DNA of 64,000 nt, from the NCBI RefSeq assembly GCF_024611995.1, contig NZ_CP102509.1:434001-498000 (forward strand), given 5' to 3'. Both the position numbers and the translations under genes were made by a program. This document shows positions 1 through 11,032 of this stretch, piece after piece (the stretch's first letter is position 1; the number at the start of each line of letters is the position of its first letter). This DNA is from Streptomyces sp. NBC_00162 (GTDB taxonomy: Bacteria > Actinomycetota > Actinomycetes > Streptomycetales > Streptomycetaceae). A model generated the notes under the pieces. That model made no database searches and had not been told where the DNA came from. It saw only the letters and a list, made by a program, of their open reading frames with translations.

Positions 1-1518
1 CGGGGGTGACGCTGTCGTCGTTCCTGAGGGTGGCCACCATGCGGTGGTCGCGCAGTACAGCGATGTGGTGGCTCAGGCGCAGGACCTCTTCGAGTTCGGC
101 CGAGATGAACAGCACGGCGGTGCCTTCGCTCGCCAGCCGGGCGACGAGTTTCTGGATCTCCGCCTTGGCCCCGATGTCGATGCCCCGGGTGGGTTCGTCG
201 AGGATCAGGAGCCGGGGCGCAGTCAGCAGCCACCGCGCGAGGAGGACCTTCTGCTGGTTGCCTCCGCTGAGGTGGCGCACCTGTGCTTCGGGGTCGGCGG
301 GGCGGATGTCCAGGGCTTCGATCCAGTGCCGTGCCAGTTCGTCCTGTTTCGCACGGGACAGCGGCCTGGTCCAGCTGCGGGCGGCCTGCAGGGCGAGGAT
401 GATGTTCTCGCGGACCGTGAGCTCGCCCACCAGTCCCTCGGACTTGCGGTTCTCGGAGCAGAAGGCGATGCCTCGGGCGATGGCGTGGCGGGGGTGCGCA
501 GGAGGACCTTGCTGCCCTCGATGCTGACCTCTCCGGCGTCCGCGCTGTCCGCGCCGAACAGGAGGCGCGCGACCTCGGTGCGGCCCGAGCCCAGGAGGCC
601 GGCCAGTCCGATGACCTCGCCGGCGTGGATGTCGAGGTCGTACGGTTCGATCGAGCCGGTACGGGTCAGTTGGCGGGCCCGCAAGAACGGCTCGCCGGCC
701 TCCCGTTCGGCCGCTTCCTCGCGGGCACGGTCGGACAGCTGGTCGAGGGTGGCGAGTTCTCCGCCGATCATGCGCTGGACGAGCGTCACCGGGGTGAGTT
801 CGCCGATGGGGTACTCGCCTTCCAGGCGGCCGTTGCGCAGGACGGTGACGCGGTCGCAGAGGTCGAATACCTGGTCGAGGAAGTGCGTGACGAACAGGAT
901 GGCCACCCCGCGGTCCCGCAGGCGCCGTACCAGGGTGAAGAGTTGGGCGACCTCCTCGCGGTCCAGGCTGGAGGTGGGTTCGTCCAGCACGAGCACCTTC
1001 GCCGAGACGTCCACCGCACGGACGATGGCGACCAGTTGCTGCACCGCCAGGGAGTGCGAGCCGAGCAGGCCGGTGACGTCCAGGTCGAGGTCCAGTTCCG
1101 TCAGCAGCTCAGCGGCCCGCTGCCGCATCGCGGACCAGTGGATGAGACCGAACCGGCGCGGTTCGCGCCCGATGAGGATGTTCTCGGCGACCGAGATGTT
1201 CGGGCAGAGGTTCACCTCCTGGTAGACGGTGCTGATCCCGGCCTGCTGCGCCTGGAGGGGCTCCGCGAACGCGTGGGGCCGGCCGTCGACGAGGATCGTG
1301 CCGCCGTCGGCGGGATGGACGCCGGTGAGCACCTTGATCAAGGTGGACTTCCCGGCGCCGTTCTCGCCCATCAGGGCGTGCACCTCACCGGGGAACAGCC
1401 GCAGGGCGACTCCGTCGAGGGCGAGCACGCCCGGGAACTGCTTGCGGATGCCCTGGGCTTCCAGGACCGACTGCGGGCCGCCGGCGTCCGTGGGCCGCGG
1501 CGTGGGCGGGGATGCCAT
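1..1518 (-). pseudogene. Sugar ABC transporter ATP-binding protein (YtfR/RbsA-like), frameshifted, runs off left edge
   Basis: Tandem ATPase subunit of a monosaccharide importer. The first ATPase domain has Walker [10 protein letters not shown], a signature-like AVQQLVAIVRA and Walker B VLVLDEPTSSLD. The second domain begins at IEPYDLDIHAGEVIGLAGLLGSG. After SKVLLRTP the frame changes at a G5 run (490-494); restoring one base gives RHAIARGIAFCSENRKSEGL and an open frame to the window edge (VLFISAELEEVLRLSHH). The start is the ATG at 1518 with AGGAGG five bases upstream. It lies 94 bp downstream of a YtfQ-like binding protein in the same direction, so the two form one transporter operon with permeases expected outside the window. 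Either a sequencing error or a real frameshift explains the break. Confidence 0.85.
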
Positions 1519-1612
1519 CCGCCCTCCTCTCGTGGGTGGGGTCGTGGAGCGGGCTCCGGACGGTGAAGGAGGCACCGGGGCCGGGCCTCCTCCGGCACCG
1601 GAACCTGCTGTT

Positions 1613-2611
1613 TCAGTAGTTCCGGGACGGCAGCGCGGCCGCGGCCTTGTCCTGCGGGAAGACGCCCTCCTGGGTCTCGACCCGGGTGGGCACGCTCTCC
1701 CCTGCGACGACCTTCTTGGCCAGCTCCATCAGCTGGTCGCCGAGCAGCGGGTTGCACTCCACCACGACGTTGATCTTGCCCTCGGTCATGGCGACGAAGG
1801 CGTCCTTGATTCCGTCCACCGAGATCACCTTGATGTCCGTACCGGGCTTCTTGCCGGACTCCTCGATGGCTTGGATGGCCCCAAGGGCCATGTCGTCGTT
1901 GTGGGCGTAGAGGACGTCGATGTCCTTCTGGGACTTCAGGAACGCCTGCATGACCTCCTTGCCCTTGGCGCGGGTGAAGTCGCCCGTCTGCGAGGCGACG
2001 ATCTTGAACTTGCCGTCGGCGCGGATGGCGTCGGCGAAGCCGGCCTTGCGGTCGTTGGCGGGTGCGGAGCCCGTGGTGCCCTGGAGCTCGACGATGTTGA
2101 CCGGGCTCTGCTCGTTGGCGTACGCGCTGGTCAGCCACTCGCCCGCGGACTTGCCCTCCTTGACGAAGTCCGAGCCCAGGAAGGTCTTGTAGAGGGAGGT
2201 GTCCTTGGTGTCCACGGCGCGATCGGTGAGGATGACCGGGATGCCCGCGTCCTTGGCCTCCTTCAGCACCGTGTCCCAGCCGGACTCCACGACCGGCGAG
2301 AAGGCGATCACATCGACCTTCTGCTGGATGAAGGTACGGATCGCCTTAATCTGGTTCTCCTGCTTCTGCTGCGCGTCGGAGAACTTGAGGTCGATCCCGG
2401 CCTTCTTCGCCGCCTCCTGGACGGACTTGGTGTTGGCGGTACGCCAACCGCTCTCGGCGCCGACCTGGGCGAAGCCCATGGTGATCGCGCCGCCGGAGTC
2501 CGCCTTGGCCCCGGAGGCCGGGCCGGAGGCGGGGCCCTCGGTCGAGCAGGCGGTCAACGCCGAGGAGGCGAGAAGGGCGGCGGTGAGGACGAGAGCTGCT
2601 CTGCGAGCCAT
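1613..2611 (-). CDS. Sugar ABC transporter substrate-binding lipoprotein (YtfQ-like)
   Basis: Extracellular solute-binding lipoprotein of 332 residues that delivers a pentose or furanose sugar to the neighbouring ATPase. The N-terminus is a lipoprotein signal (MARRAALVLTAALLASSALTAC, lipobox LTAC at about residues 19-22). The body is a periplasmic-binding-protein type 1 fold with QKQENQIKAIRTFIQQKVD, VIAFSPVVESGWDTVLKEAK and ILTDRAV, motifs typical of galactofuranose-binding YtfQ proteins. The start at 2611 is preceded by AAAGGA; an upstream in-frame extension lacks a ribosome site and would bury the signal peptide. It diverges from araB and has a LacI-type operator at 2754-2769. The ligand is inferred, with L-arabinose or arabinofuranose likely from context. 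Confidence 0.87.
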   Translation of the reverse strand: MARRAALVLTAALLASSALTACSTEGPASGPASGAKADSGGAITMGFAQVGAESGWRTANTKSVQEAAKKAGIDLKFSDAQQKQENQIKAIRTFIQQKVDVIAFSPVVESGWDTVLKEAKDAGIPVILTDRAVDTKDTSLYKTFLGSDFVKEGKSAGEWLTSAYANEQSPVNIVELQGTTGSAPANDRKAGFADAIRADGKFKIVASQTGDFTRAKGKEVMQAFLKSQKDIDVLYAHNDDMALGAIQAIEESGKKPGTDIKVISVDGIKDAFVAMTEGKINVVVECNPLLGDQLMELAKKVVAGESVPTRVETQEGVFPQDKAAAALPSRNY

Positions 2612-2753
2612 GACGGGTGTCCTTTCGGGGTGTACGGAAGAGGCTCTGCACGGCGGGGGCCGGGCTGTGCCCGGGGTCAGGGGCGTGGCGGGGCCGGGGG
2701 CGGAGCCGGGGTCGACAGGAGAGGGATGCCCTTGAGAAGGGGGCGCCGTCGCA

Positions 2754-2769
2754 TTGTGAGCGCTAACAA
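2754..2769. promoter_or_regulatory. LacI-family operator upstream of the ytfQ-like gene
   Basis: TTGTGAGCGCTAACAA is a 16-bp palindrome with one asymmetric pair, matching LacI/GalR-family operators (central AGCGCT). It lies 142 bp upstream of the binding-protein start, in the 504-bp divergent region between that gene and araB. The reverse complement of the site recurs at 2994-3009. The rest of 2612-3115 holds no convincing gene. The identity of the cognate regulator is inferred. Confidence 0.7.
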
Positions 2770-2993
2770 GCCTGGTTCTCAACCCCCTTGCGCGCGTTAC
2801 CTGTCCGTTACCGGGCGCGTGCGACAGCGAGGCGGATTCCATCCGTTCGCGAGACCATCGACCCCGCCACCCGGATCAGAGACCTCAACCCGCACCGAAT
2901 CAACGGCAGAACGAGCCGAGCCCCCGGTATACGGAGGCCGCCGCGCCGAAGGAGCTCCCTACATGATCCACGCAGACCTCTTGCCTATCGACA

Positions 2994-3009
2994 TTGTTAG
3001 CGCTCACAC
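2994..3009. promoter_or_regulatory. LacI-family operator upstream of araB
   Basis: TTGTTAGCGCTCACAC is the reverse complement of the site at 2754-2769 except for its last base. It lies 107 bp upstream of the araB start. The two sites, 240 bp apart on a divergent region, could allow coordinated or looping repression of both transcription units. Confidence 0.7.
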
Positions 3010-3115
3010 TGCATGGCATCGGACCCTCCGCCGACCGCCAGGATTGTCGGGACGGCATCTCCGGCTGCCGGGCCGCGCCGCCTGCCGCCCCACTGCTCCT
3101 TCGAAAGGCACTCTG

Positions 3116-4810
3116 TTGACGTCACCCCATCCCCTCGCACCCACCCCGCCTTCCGAGGAATCGGAGCAGTACACGGTCGGCGTCGACTTCGGCACGCTGT
3201 CGGGCCGCGCCGTGGTGGTGCGGGTTCGCGACGGTCAGGAGCTGGCCGCGGCGGTCCACGCCTACCGGCACGGCGTCATCGACCGGCACCTGCCGCACGG
3301 CGGTGCGCAACTACCTCCGGACTGGGCCCTGCAACACCCCCAGGACTGGCGGGACGTACTGCGTCACGCCATCCCGGAGGCCGTGGCGGCGGCCGGGATC
3401 GATCCCGCCTCGGTGATCGGTATCGCCACCGACTTCACCGCCTGCACCGTCCTGCCCACGCTGGCCGACGGGACTCCCCTCTCCGAGACCGAGCTCGCCG
3501 CACGGCCGCACGCGTGGCCCAAGCTGTGGAAGCACCACGCCGCCCAGTCGCATGCCGACCGCATCAACGAACTCGCCCACGCCCGCGGGGAAAAATGGAT
3601 CGCCCGCTACGGCGGCCGGATCTCCGCCGAGTGGCAGTTCGCGAAGGCCCTGCAGGTCCTGGAGGAGGATCCGCTCGTCTACGAAACCTGCGCGCGGTGG
3701 ATCGAGGCCGCCGACTGGATCGTGTGGCAACTCACGGGAACCGAGTCCCGCAACGCCTGCACCGCCGGATACAAGGGCATCCACCAGGACGGCGCCTACC
3801 CGAGCGAGGAGTACCTGGCCGCGCTGAACCCCCGGTTCGCCGACTTCGCACGTACGCGGCTCGAATTCCCCCTCGCCGCGCTGGGCTCACGAGTGGGCTC
3901 GCTCAGTACCCAGGCAGCAGCTTGGACAGGGCTGCGCCCCGGCATCGCCGTGGCCGCGGGCAACGTCGACGCCCATGTCACCGCAGCGGCGGCCCAGGCC
4001 GTCGAGGACGGTCAACTGCTCGCCATCATGGGGACCTCCACCTGCCACGTCGTGAACGCCCCCGTCCTCGCCGATGTCCCCGGCATCTGCGGTGTCGTGG
4101 GCGGTGGGATCGTCGAGGGAACCTACGGCTACGAGGCCGGCCAGAGCGCGGTCGGCGACATCTTCGCCTGGGTACTGGACCAAGGCGTCCCGTCGGACTA
4201 CCTCGCCGAGGCCGCCGACCGCGGCGAAGACCTGCACACCCTGCTGACCCGGAAAGCCGCCCGACAGCCGGTCGGCGGACACGGACTGGTCGCCCTCGAC
4301 TGGCTGAACGGCAACCGTTCGGTCCTCGTCGACCACCACCTCTCCGGAGTCATCGTGGGTCTCACCCTCGCGACCCGCCCCGAAGACGTCTACCACGCGC
4401 TGCTCGAAGCCACCGCGTTCGGCACCCGCGTCATCGTGGAGGCCCTGGAAGCAGGCGGCGTACCGGTGCACGAGTTCATCGTCGCCGGCGGACTGGCCAA
4501 GAACGAACTGCTGATGCAGATCTACTCCGACGTGCTGCGCCGCCCCGTCTCCCTCGCCGCGTCCGACCAGGGCCCCGCCCTCGGGTCGGCCATCCACGCC
4601 GCCGTAGCGGCCGGCGCGCACACCGACGTGCGAACGGCCACCGCAGCCATGGGCCGCCGCCTGCCCGCCGTCTACACGCCCGACGCCTCCCGGGCCGACG
4701 CCTACGACGCCCTCTACGCCGAGTACCGGCTCCTGCACGACCACTTCGGCACCGGCGGCCTGCTGCACCGCCTGAGGAGCATCCGCGACACGACCCGCGC
4801 AGCAGGCTGA
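3116..4810 (+). CDS. araB: L-ribulokinase
   Basis: FGGY-family kinase (564 residues) phosphorylating L-ribulose to L-ribulose 5-phosphate, the second step of L-arabinose catabolism. The N-terminal ATP-binding motif is [11 protein letters not shown] near residue 20. Other recognisable segments are [14 protein letters not shown], the ribulokinase segment [16 protein letters not shown], and the C-terminal motif [20 protein letters not shown]. The chosen start is TTG at 3116, seven bases after GAAAGG. The reading frame is open far upstream, but that sequence is non-homologous and crosses the divergent regulatory region. araA follows after 82 bp, so the two form an araBA operon. The LacI-type operator upstream suggests repression in the absence of arabinose. 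Confidence 0.93.
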   Translation: MTSPHPLAPTPPSEESEQYTVGVDFGTLSGRAVVVRVRDGQELAAAVHAYRHGVIDRHLPHGGAQLPPDWALQHPQDWRDVLRHAIPEAVAAAGIDPASVIGIATDFTACTVLPTLADGTPLSETELAARPHAWPKLWKHHAAQSHADRINELAHARGEKWIARYGGRISAEWQFAKALQVLEEDPLVYETCARWIEAADWIVWQLTGTESRNACTAGYKGIHQDGAYPSEEYLAALNPRFADFARTRLEFPLAALGSRVGSLSTQAAAWTGLRPGIAVAAGNVDAHVTAAAAQAVEDGQLLAIMGTSTCHVVNAPVLADVPGICGVVGGGIVEGTYGYEAGQSAVGDIFAWVLDQGVPSDYLAEAADRGEDLHTLLTRKAARQPVGGHGLVALDWLNGNRSVLVDHHLSGVIVGLTLATRPEDVYHALLEATAFGTRVIVEALEAGGVPVHEFIVAGGLAKNELLMQIYSDVLRRPVSLAASDQGPALGSAIHAAVAAGAHTDVRTATAAMGRRLPAVYTPDASRADAYDALYAEYRLLHDHFGTGGLLHRLRSIRDTTRAAG

Positions 4811-4892
4811 CCCCGCCCCTCGCTGCCTTCCCGCTTCCCCACCCGCCCGCCGCCCTCACCACCGTTGCGGGACGTCACCTTCAGGAGTCCAT

Positions 4893-6403
4893 GTGCCCAG
4901 CCGAACATCTCCCGACCAGGAAATCTGGTTCCTCACGGGCAGCCAAGGCCTGTACGGGGAGGAGACACTGAAGCAGGTCGCCGAACAGTCGCGGCAGATC
5001 GCCACCGCCCTGGCAGACGTCTCCGGCATTCCCGCACGTGTCGTGTGGAAGCCGGTACTGACCGACGCCGACGCCATCCGCCGGGTGTGCCTCGACGCGA
5101 ACGCCGACGACCGGTGCATCGGGCTCATCGCCTGGATGCACACATTCTCGCCGGCCAAGATGTGGATCGCCGGACTGGACGCGCTGCGCAAGCCGTTGCT
5201 GCACCTCCACACCCAGTCGAACGTCGCCCTGCCCTGGGACACCATCGACATGGACTTCATGAACCTCAACCAAGCCGCCCACGGAGACCGCGAGTTCGGG
5301 CACATCCAGACCCGTCTCGGCGTACCCCGCAAGACCGTGGCCGGCCACGTCACCGATCCGGTGACGACCGCACGCGTCGCGATCTGGGCGCGGGCGGCAG
5401 CCGCACGATCCGAACTGGCCACCCTCAAGGTCGCCCGCTTCGGCGACAACATGCGCGACGTGGCCGTCACCGAGGGCGACAAGGTCGAGGCCCAGCTGCG
5501 CTTCGGTGTCTCCGTCAACACCTACGGCGTCAACGACCTGGTGGAGGTCGTCGACAGCGCGGACGAGACCGAGGTGGCTTCCCTCCTCGAGGAGTACGCT
5601 GACCTGTACGACCTGACGCCGGAACTGCGACCGGGCGGCGAACGGCACGACTCGCTGCGTTACGCGGCCCGCATCGAAGCCGGCCTGCGCACCTTCCTCG
5701 AAACGGGCGGCTTCGGGGCCTTCACCACCAACTTTGAGGACCTGGGCGGACTGCGCCAGCTGCCCGGCCTCGCGGTCCAGCGGCTCATGGCCCAGGGGTT
5801 CGGCTTCGGAGGAGAGGGCGACTGGAAGACCGCCGTCCTGCTGCGCGCCCTCAAGGTGGCTGCCGCCGGCCTCCCCGGCGGCACCTCCTTCATGGAGGAC
5901 TACACCTACGACCTGACACCCGGCAACGAGCTCATCCTCGGCGCACACATGCTGGAAGTCTGCCCCACCATCGCGGCCGCCAGGCCCAGCTGCGAGATCC
6001 ACCCCCTCGGCATCGGCGGGCGGGAGGACCCGGTGCGCCTGGTGTTCGACGCCGCCCCCGGCCCGGCCGTCGTGGTCGGCCTCGCCGACCTCGGCGACCG
6101 CTTCCGCCTGATCGCCAACGACATCGACGTGGTGGCACCCCCCACCCGCTGCCCGCCCTGCCCGTCGCCCGCGCGGTCTGGCGACCCCACCCCGACCTGC
6201 GAACCTCCACCGAATCCTGGCTGACGGCCGGAGGACCGCACCACACCGTCCTCAGTACCGCCCTCACCTGCGACCACCTCGACGACCTGGCGGAGATGCT
6301 CCGCCTGGAACTCGCCCTCATCGACGAGACCACCACCCCGAAGCAGTTCCGGCGCGATCTCCGCTGGAACCAGGCGTATTACCGGCTGGCACTGGGACTT
6401 TGA
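4893..6403 (+). pseudogene. araA: L-arabinose isomerase, single frameshift
   Basis: Converts L-arabinose to L-ribulose. Family motifs are intact: [17 protein letters not shown] at the N-terminus, [54 protein letters not shown], and [15 protein letters not shown] with [11 protein letters not shown]. The frame breaks in a C6 run at 6138-6143. Adding one base restores [19 protein letters not shown] through to [16 protein letters not shown] and a stop at 6401-6403, about 503 residues, the normal family length. All upstream catalytic sequence is undamaged, so sequencing error is plausible. It follows araB by 82 bp and is followed within 3 bp by the terminal hairpin of a TnpB element. Confidence 0.85.
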
Positions 6404-6406
6404 ATC

Positions 6407-6430
6407 CTCCCCTCCCTGAAGGGAGGGGAG
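6407..6430. repeat. Right-end hairpin of the IS605-type element
   Basis: A perfect 10-bp stem (CTCCCCTCCC with GGGAGGGGAG) and a TGAA loop, starting three bases after the araA stop. Subterminal hairpins like this mark IS200/IS605 ends, and here it may also act as the araBA terminator. Confidence 0.65.
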
Positions 6431-6448
6431 TCCTCACCCTCCAGGGCT

Positions 6449-7524
6449 GATGTGGGGATTTCTAGCTCACGCTGCCAGAGGGGCGGCGCCCCGACTGGTC
6501 TTACGCGATCAGCACTAGCCGGGTTGAGACCAGCCCGGACCAGCATCACGCGGGCGGAGCTCTTATCCCTGGGGGGATGCGGCTCCGCACAAGGTGCAGG
6601 CATATGTTCGTTCTGAGAGAAGTAGTGCGTGCTTGGTTCTCGCTCCGCACTGCGCACAGTCCATGGTGGTGTGCGCGGGGTGTACCAGGTACACGGCACG
6701 GCCGTGCTTGCGGCCCATCTCGATCAGAGCCGTCTTGGTGGCACTGATGGCCGCGTCAGCGGCCTTGCGGGCCATGGTCGTCTTGGCGAGGAACTTCGGG
6801 CGGAAGTCCTCGACCGCCACGGCGTCGTGATCGCGGACTACGGCCTTGGCCCACTTGCGGACGGTGTCCTGGCGTTGCCGGGCGACCTTCTTGGGTAGCT
6901 TCGCGGTCTGCAGTTTCGCGTGCCGGTAGCCCTTCGACCCTGCCTTGCCCTTCGGCGGTTTGCGCCGGGCCATCATCCGCTGATAGCGCGCGAGGCCGGC
7001 GGCGGCCTTCTTGCCGTGCTCGACATTCGGAAGGTCGTGGGCGTCGCTGGTGGTGGTCGCGGTCTCCTTCACGCCCCAGTCCACGCCGATCACCGAAAGC
7101 CGCGCTTGGTGTAGTTGAGGGACGGCAGCGCTTCCCGCTTCCTCTTCCACTTCGGCATCCCGGCCCGCTGCCGCACCGGCAACGGGTCCTTAATATCCGT
7201 CTGCGCCTTTGCCCGGGACTTCCCGAAATCCCGGATCAACTGCTGCTGCACAACCGAGGACCCCTCGCGAAGCCAGGCGTTCCGGGTGCGGGCTTCGGTC
7301 AGCATCTTGTCGAGCTGCGCCGGGCCACAGCTCCGCTTGTCCGCCCCGTCGGGCCGGTCCTTGTTCCAGACATGGGTCTGTTTCGACTTCGCGCAGCACT
7401 CGTTCCACACCCAGCGGCACCGATCCCACTCACCCATCAGGACAGTGAGCGCGGTGGACGACACGCGGACACGGAATGTCCACCGGGCATGCCCGGAGTC
7501 CGCCGCCATTGGTGTCGTCGCCAT
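6449..7524 (-). pseudogene. TnpB (RNA-guided nuclease, IS605 OrfB), internally deleted and frameshifted
   Basis: TnpB is the ancestor-type RuvC nuclease guided by omega-RNA. The N-terminal half (7524-7090: VRVSSTALTVLMGEWDRCRW to PSLNYTKRGFR) fuses out of frame to the RuvC half starting LSVIGVDWGVKETATTT, so the segment normally between them is missing. RuvC carboxylates are visible in GVDWGVKE and VAVEDFRPKFL, and the zinc finger CAQC...CTLC is present. A further one-base change in a G6 run near 6575 separates CGAASP from the third catalytic segment RDKSSARVMLVRAGLNP. With an internal deletion as well as a frameshift, this copy is truly dead rather than a sequencing artefact. Confidence 0.85.
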
Positions 7525-7629
7525 CCCAACAACCTATCCCCGACCACTGACAACGACCGAAAGGGCAGGTCAGACCAAATGCGAACCGTCCTCCGGCGCG
7601 CCGCGCCTCCGCCCCAAGGACCCATTCCT

Positions 7630-7649
7630 CCCCGGCCTGAAGGCCGGGG
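7630..7649. repeat. Left-end hairpin of the IS605-type element
   Basis: A CCCCGGCCT stem with AGGCCGGGG and a two-base loop, 106 bp upstream of the tnpB start. With the hairpin at 6407-6430 it brackets the element. Confidence 0.5.
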
Positions 7650-7756
7650 CCGCCTGGGAGAAATCAGGTGACCCGCTCGAAGCCCGGGGCGACCCCCCGT
7701 CATCGATATCGACGCGGCCCGCGCTTCCGGGAGAGCGTGTGACGGCTGGACGCGCG

Positions 7757-7791
7757 GAGGCCGGGCAGGCCCTCACGGGCTGCCCGGCCTC
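7757..7791. terminator. Rho-independent-type terminator after the GH48 cellulase gene
   Basis: A perfect 12-bp stem (GAGGCCGGGCAG with CTGCCCGGCCTC) and an 11-nt loop, 37 bp past the GH48 stop on the minus strand. No U-tract is evident, which is common in Streptomyces. Confidence 0.65.
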
Positions 7792-7827
7792 GTCGTACGC
7801 GGGGCTGTCTCCGGGCGGGGCGGGCTC

Positions 7828-10752
7828 TTATTCGAGCAGCTCTGCGTACGAGCCCATGGCCAGGGCGATGTCCGCCTGGGCCCAGAACCGGTGGTAGGTG
7901 AAGACGGGCGCGGCGCCGCCGGCGAGGTAGGCCTCGATCTTCGGCCAGGCCGGGTCGTTCTTGTAGAAGGTGCGGATCGAGGCGAAGGTGGACGAGGAGT
8001 TCACGGTGTCGCCGTTCGGCATCTTGCCGGTCCACGCGCTGGGCACGTAAACCGGGTTGCTGAAGCGGTTGTAGTCCGTCCGCGTTTCCTGGACGGCGAC
8101 GCCCAGCGGGTCCTGGTGGTGGGCCCACATGCCGTCGAGCAGGGCCTTGGCGACCCGCTTGGCCTCGGTGTTCCCGGACTTGGCGGCGTAGTAGGTCAGG
8201 GTCTTGGCGTATGCGGCGGCCACGCCCACGTCGTCGGTGTAGTCGGCAACGGTGACGTGCAGGCCCGTGTTGGCTCCGGGAGCCGACGCGTTCCAGGTGT
8301 CGGGGGCGCCGGACCACTGGAGGGTGGAGGGGATGCGGTAGGTGCCGTCGGGGTTGATCGTGGTCTTCGACAGGGCCCAGCCGACCCACTTGTCGAGCAC
8401 GGCCTTGGCACCTGTGTCGCCCGTCTGCTGGTAGAGCTCGGCGACCCGCTCCATGGACCAGGCCTGGAAGCCGAACCACTGGTTGGACGCCGGGTCCTGG
8501 TAGACCGGCTTCTCGTCATAGAAGAGGCCGTGGAAGGTGGGAGTCCCGGCCGGGGGCTGTGCGTAGCGCCCCTGCCAGCTGTTGGTGGCGCCGCCGGCGA
8601 TGGCGCCCTCGTCGGACTGGAGCCAGCGGTAGAACTCCAACTGCCGGTCGAGGCTGGTCGCCCAGTCCGTCGCGCCGGTCGGCGACTTGGGCTTCAGCGG
8701 GGCGTACTCGCTGAGCGCGTAGGCGGCGAGGGGGTTCTGGTAGCCGCTGTGTGCGTGGCTGGAGCCGATGCGCCAGGACCAGCCGGCCGAGCTGTCGGTG
8801 GCGCCGCCCCAGGCGTAGTACCAGGACATCAGGTAGTGCGCGCTGTCCTTGCCCGTACCGGCGGGGCAGACGGTCGGGCCGACACAGTTCCCGGACTTCT
8901 TGAAGTACTTGTCGAACATGGAGTACCGCAGATAGTCGCCCATCTTGGCCGCCTTGGAGACGGTCGCGATGACCTGGGTTCCCTTGCCCTGCTCCTTGGC
9001 CCAGATGTCGGCCCAGTACGCGGCCTGGATGGCACGCGCGTCGGCGTCCGGGGCATCGGTGAACTTCCACTGCTTGGCGTAGGAGGAGTCCCCGGTGAAG
9101 AGGTCGAGATAGCCGTTCTTGCCGCCGTAGGCGAACTTGTCGCAGGTGGGGTGCGGAACGGTCTCCCACACCGATTCCTCGGGTCCTCGCTGGAAGGTGT
9201 TGATGTACGAGGGTCCGGTCTCGGTCGGTCCGGCGGAGCACTTTCCGGGCTCGTTGCCGAAGCCGTAGACGTTGTCGACGTCCTGGAGCCAGTGCATGCC
9301 GTAGATGTCGTCCGTGCCGTACGCGCTCTTCAGCTCCCCGGCGATCGGGTCCGCGCCGGCGGCAACTCCCCCGTCGAGCCTGGCCGGGTACTGCGAGGGA
9401 AGGTCGTGCTCGGGGGCGTAGGTAGCGGGCTTGGAGGCGTTGTAGGAGCCGGTCGTCGGCTGGTCGGCGTGGGTGGGGATCATGAACTTCTCCATGACCG
9501 CCCACGCGCCGTTGAACTTGGTCCAGTCCCCGGTGATCTTCCCGTACATCGCCTGCAGCCAGATCAGGTAGCTGTAGGCCTCCGAGGTCGTCTCGTGCCC
9601 TTGGTCCGGGGCCTCGACGATCAGCGTCTCGACGGAGTGGTACGGGATGCCCTCGGGCGAGAAGTAGCCGTTGGCCGGGTTGGTGATCTTCCCGTGGAGG
9701 TCGAGGAACCGGGCGGCGTACGTGGAGCCGGCGGCGAGTTGGGTCGCGCTGACCTCGGCCTTCGCATGGCCGGGTGCGGTCGCGGTGAAGACGGCGGAGC
9801 CGCTGCCGGTGGCACCGGCGGTGACCGTCACCTTCTGGGCGGTGTTCCAGTTCGCCGGGGTGAAGGTGAGCTCGGCGGGCGTCGCGGCGAGTTCGGTGTT
9901 GCCCGAGGTGCGGGCGATGCCCACCGTGACGTTCGCGGCCGGCTGCTTGGACAGCTTCAAGTCGAAGGTGCCCGTCTCCCCGCGGCGTACGGAGAGCTGC
10001 GCGGGGGTGGCTACGAGCGCGGGGCCGGCGACGACGGTGATGCCGACGGGTGCAGACTCGGCGGAGGCCCCGAGGCTGTCGTAGGCCTTCGCGTAAAGGG
10101 AGTGGGAACCAGCTGCGAGGCCGGTGGCATCCAGGGTGAAAGGCGCCGTGGCGTCCGTGCCCAGGAGCGTGGTATCGCTGTAGAACTCGACCTTGCCCAC
10201 GGTGGCGCCGTCAGCCGCGGCGGCGGTGGCGGCGAGCGGGACGGGAGTGCCCGCCGTGTAGACGGCGCCTGCGGCGGGGCTGGTCAGGACGGCGACCGGG
10301 GGCTGGTGGGCTCCGGTGCACGGGGTGCCGTTGACGGCGAAAGAGGTGGGGGCGGCGTTGGTCCCGCTGTAGGCGAACTGGGCGCCGGCGGTGACGGCAG
10401 CGCCGGCAGCGACGGTCCTGTTCCAGTCCGGAGCCGCGACGCGGACGCTCTTGCCGGACTGGGTCCAGGTGCCGTTCCAGCCGTTGGTCAGCTGCTGGTT
10501 GCCGGAGTAGTCGTAGGTGAGGGTCCAGCCGTCGAGTGCGGTCGCCGACCGGTTGGTGAGGGTGAGCTCGGTGGTGAAGCCCGAACCCCAGTCGTTGGCC
10601 TTGTAGTCGACGCTGCACTGCACCGCCGCGGCCGCGGCGGTGGTGGCGCCGACGGCCGTGAGACCGAGGGGAAGGGACAGCGAGACGGCCACGGCCGATG
10701 CGGTCAGCAGCCTGCGTCGGACGCGCGGTCTGGGTGGGGGATGTGCCGACAT
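7828..10752 (-). CDS. GH48 exo-cellulase with N-terminal CBM2
   Basis: Secreted processive cellobiohydrolase (974 residues) acting on crystalline cellulose. Order of domains: an Arg-rich signal peptide ([20 protein letters not shown]) ending near AAAAA; CBM2 from about residue 45 to 145 ([20 protein letters not shown], conserved surface Trp in GWTLTYDY and NGWNGTWTQ); an Ig-like module ([20 protein letters not shown]); a second beta-sandwich; then GH48 from about residue 345, beginning [40 protein letters not shown] contains the probable catalytic acid Glu. The start at 10752 has AGGAG nine bases upstream. A CebR-type box at 10828-10841 predicts cellobiose/cellotriose-controlled expression. 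Confidence 0.93.
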   Translation of the reverse strand: MSAHPPPRPRVRRRLLTASAVAVSLSLPLGLTAVGATTAAAAAVQCSVDYKANDWGSGFTTELTLTNRSATALDGWTLTYDYSGNQQLTNGWNGTWTQSGKSVRVAAPDWNRTVAAGAAVTAGAQFAYSGTNAAPTSFAVNGTPCTGAHQPPVAVLTSPAAGAVYTAGTPVPLAATAAAADGATVGKVEFYSDTTLLGTDATAPFTLDATGLAAGSHSLYAKAYDSLGASAESAPVGITVVAGPALVATPAQLSVRRGETGTFDLKLSKQPAANVTVGIARTSGNTELAATPAELTFTPANWNTAQKVTVTAGATGSGSAVFTATAPGHAKAEVSATQLAAGSTYAARFLDLHGKITNPANGYFSPEGIPYHSVETLIVEAPDQGHETTSEAYSYLIWLQAMYGKITGDWTKFNGAWAVMEKFMIPTHADQPTTGSYNASKPATYAPEHDLPSQYPARLDGGVAAGADPIAGELKSAYGTDDIYGMHWLQDVDNVYGFGNEPGKCSAGPTETGPSYINTFQRGPEESVWETVPHPTCDKFAYGGKNGYLDLFTGDSSYAKQWKFTDAPDADARAIQAAYWADIWAKEQGKGTQVIATVSKAAKMGDYLRYSMFDKYFKKSGNCVGPTVCPAGTGKDSAHYLMSWYYAWGGATDSSAGWSWRIGSSHAHSGYQNPLAAYALSEYAPLKPKSPTGATDWATSLDRQLEFYRWLQSDEGAIAGGATNSWQGRYAQPPAGTPTFHGLFYDEKPVYQDPASNQWFGFQAWSMERVAELYQQTGDTGAKAVLDKWVGWALSKTTINPDGTYRIPSTLQWSGAPDTWNASAPGANTGLHVTVADYTDDVGVAAAYAKTLTYYAAKSGNTEAKRVAKALLDGMWAHHQDPLGVAVQETRTDYNRFSNPVYVPSAWTGKMPNGDTVNSSSTFASIRTFYKNDPAWPKIEAYLAGGAAPVFTYHRFWAQADIALAMGSYAELLE

Positions 10753-10827
10753 GGGGATGGTTCTCCTCGCGACTCGGGGAGACGGGGACGGAAGAACGAT
10801 TGCGCACAAGCTCCAAGCTCCGACCAG

Positions 10828-10841
10828 TGGGAGCGCTCCCA
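10828..10841. promoter_or_regulatory. CebR box upstream of the GH48 gene
   Basis: TGGGAGCGCTCCCA is the perfect 14-bp palindrome recognised by CebR, the LacI-family cellulose/cello-oligosaccharide regulator of Streptomyces. It lies 76 bp upstream of the GH48 start. Confidence 0.88.
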
Positions 10842-10961
10842 CCGTGCAGACGTGGCGTGACGGCGTCAAGACATGTGAAGAGTCGAAGGCAATCTGCGAG
10901 GAATTTGCTCAACTCCTCTTTTGCTTGGCGTTAGTTGGCGCTACGGTCTGGCCCCAACCAG

Positions 10962-10975
10962 TGGGAGCGCTTCCA
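10962..10975. promoter_or_regulatory. CebR box facing the rightward cellulase genes
   Basis: TGGGAGCGCTTCCA differs from the consensus by one base. It is 134 bp from the first box. It precedes the GH5 relic and sits 395 bp before the GH6 start, so it probably served the GH5 gene originally and may now drive GH6. Confidence 0.8.
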
Positions 10976-11032
10976 TCAGCGCTGCTCGGCGGAGCAGCGC
11001 TGACCTTGCGCGACGGCGGTACCTGCCGGCTT

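Larger units (their letters stand above)
6406..7650 (-). mobile_element. IS200/IS605-type element encoding only TnpB, degenerate
   Basis: A tnpB-only element bounded by hairpins at both ends (6407-6430 and 7630-7649), with no tnpA transposase inside. The tnpB coding strand is minus, so the right end with any omega-RNA lies toward 6407, immediately after the araA stop codon. Palindromic ends without inverted repeats are typical of this family. The element cannot move by itself and its TnpB is damaged. Confidence 0.7.

Noticed and set aside
1229..4810. A 1193-codon plus-strand reading frame
   Set aside because: Only its last 564 codons are AraB. The front runs antisense to the transporter genes and through the divergent regulatory region, an open-frame artefact of high GC.
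7891..10860. A 989-codon plus-strand frame opposite the GH48 gene
   Set aside because: It is the antisense shadow of a strongly supported GH48 cellulase; its translation is low-complexity Gly/Val/Arg-rich and matches no family.
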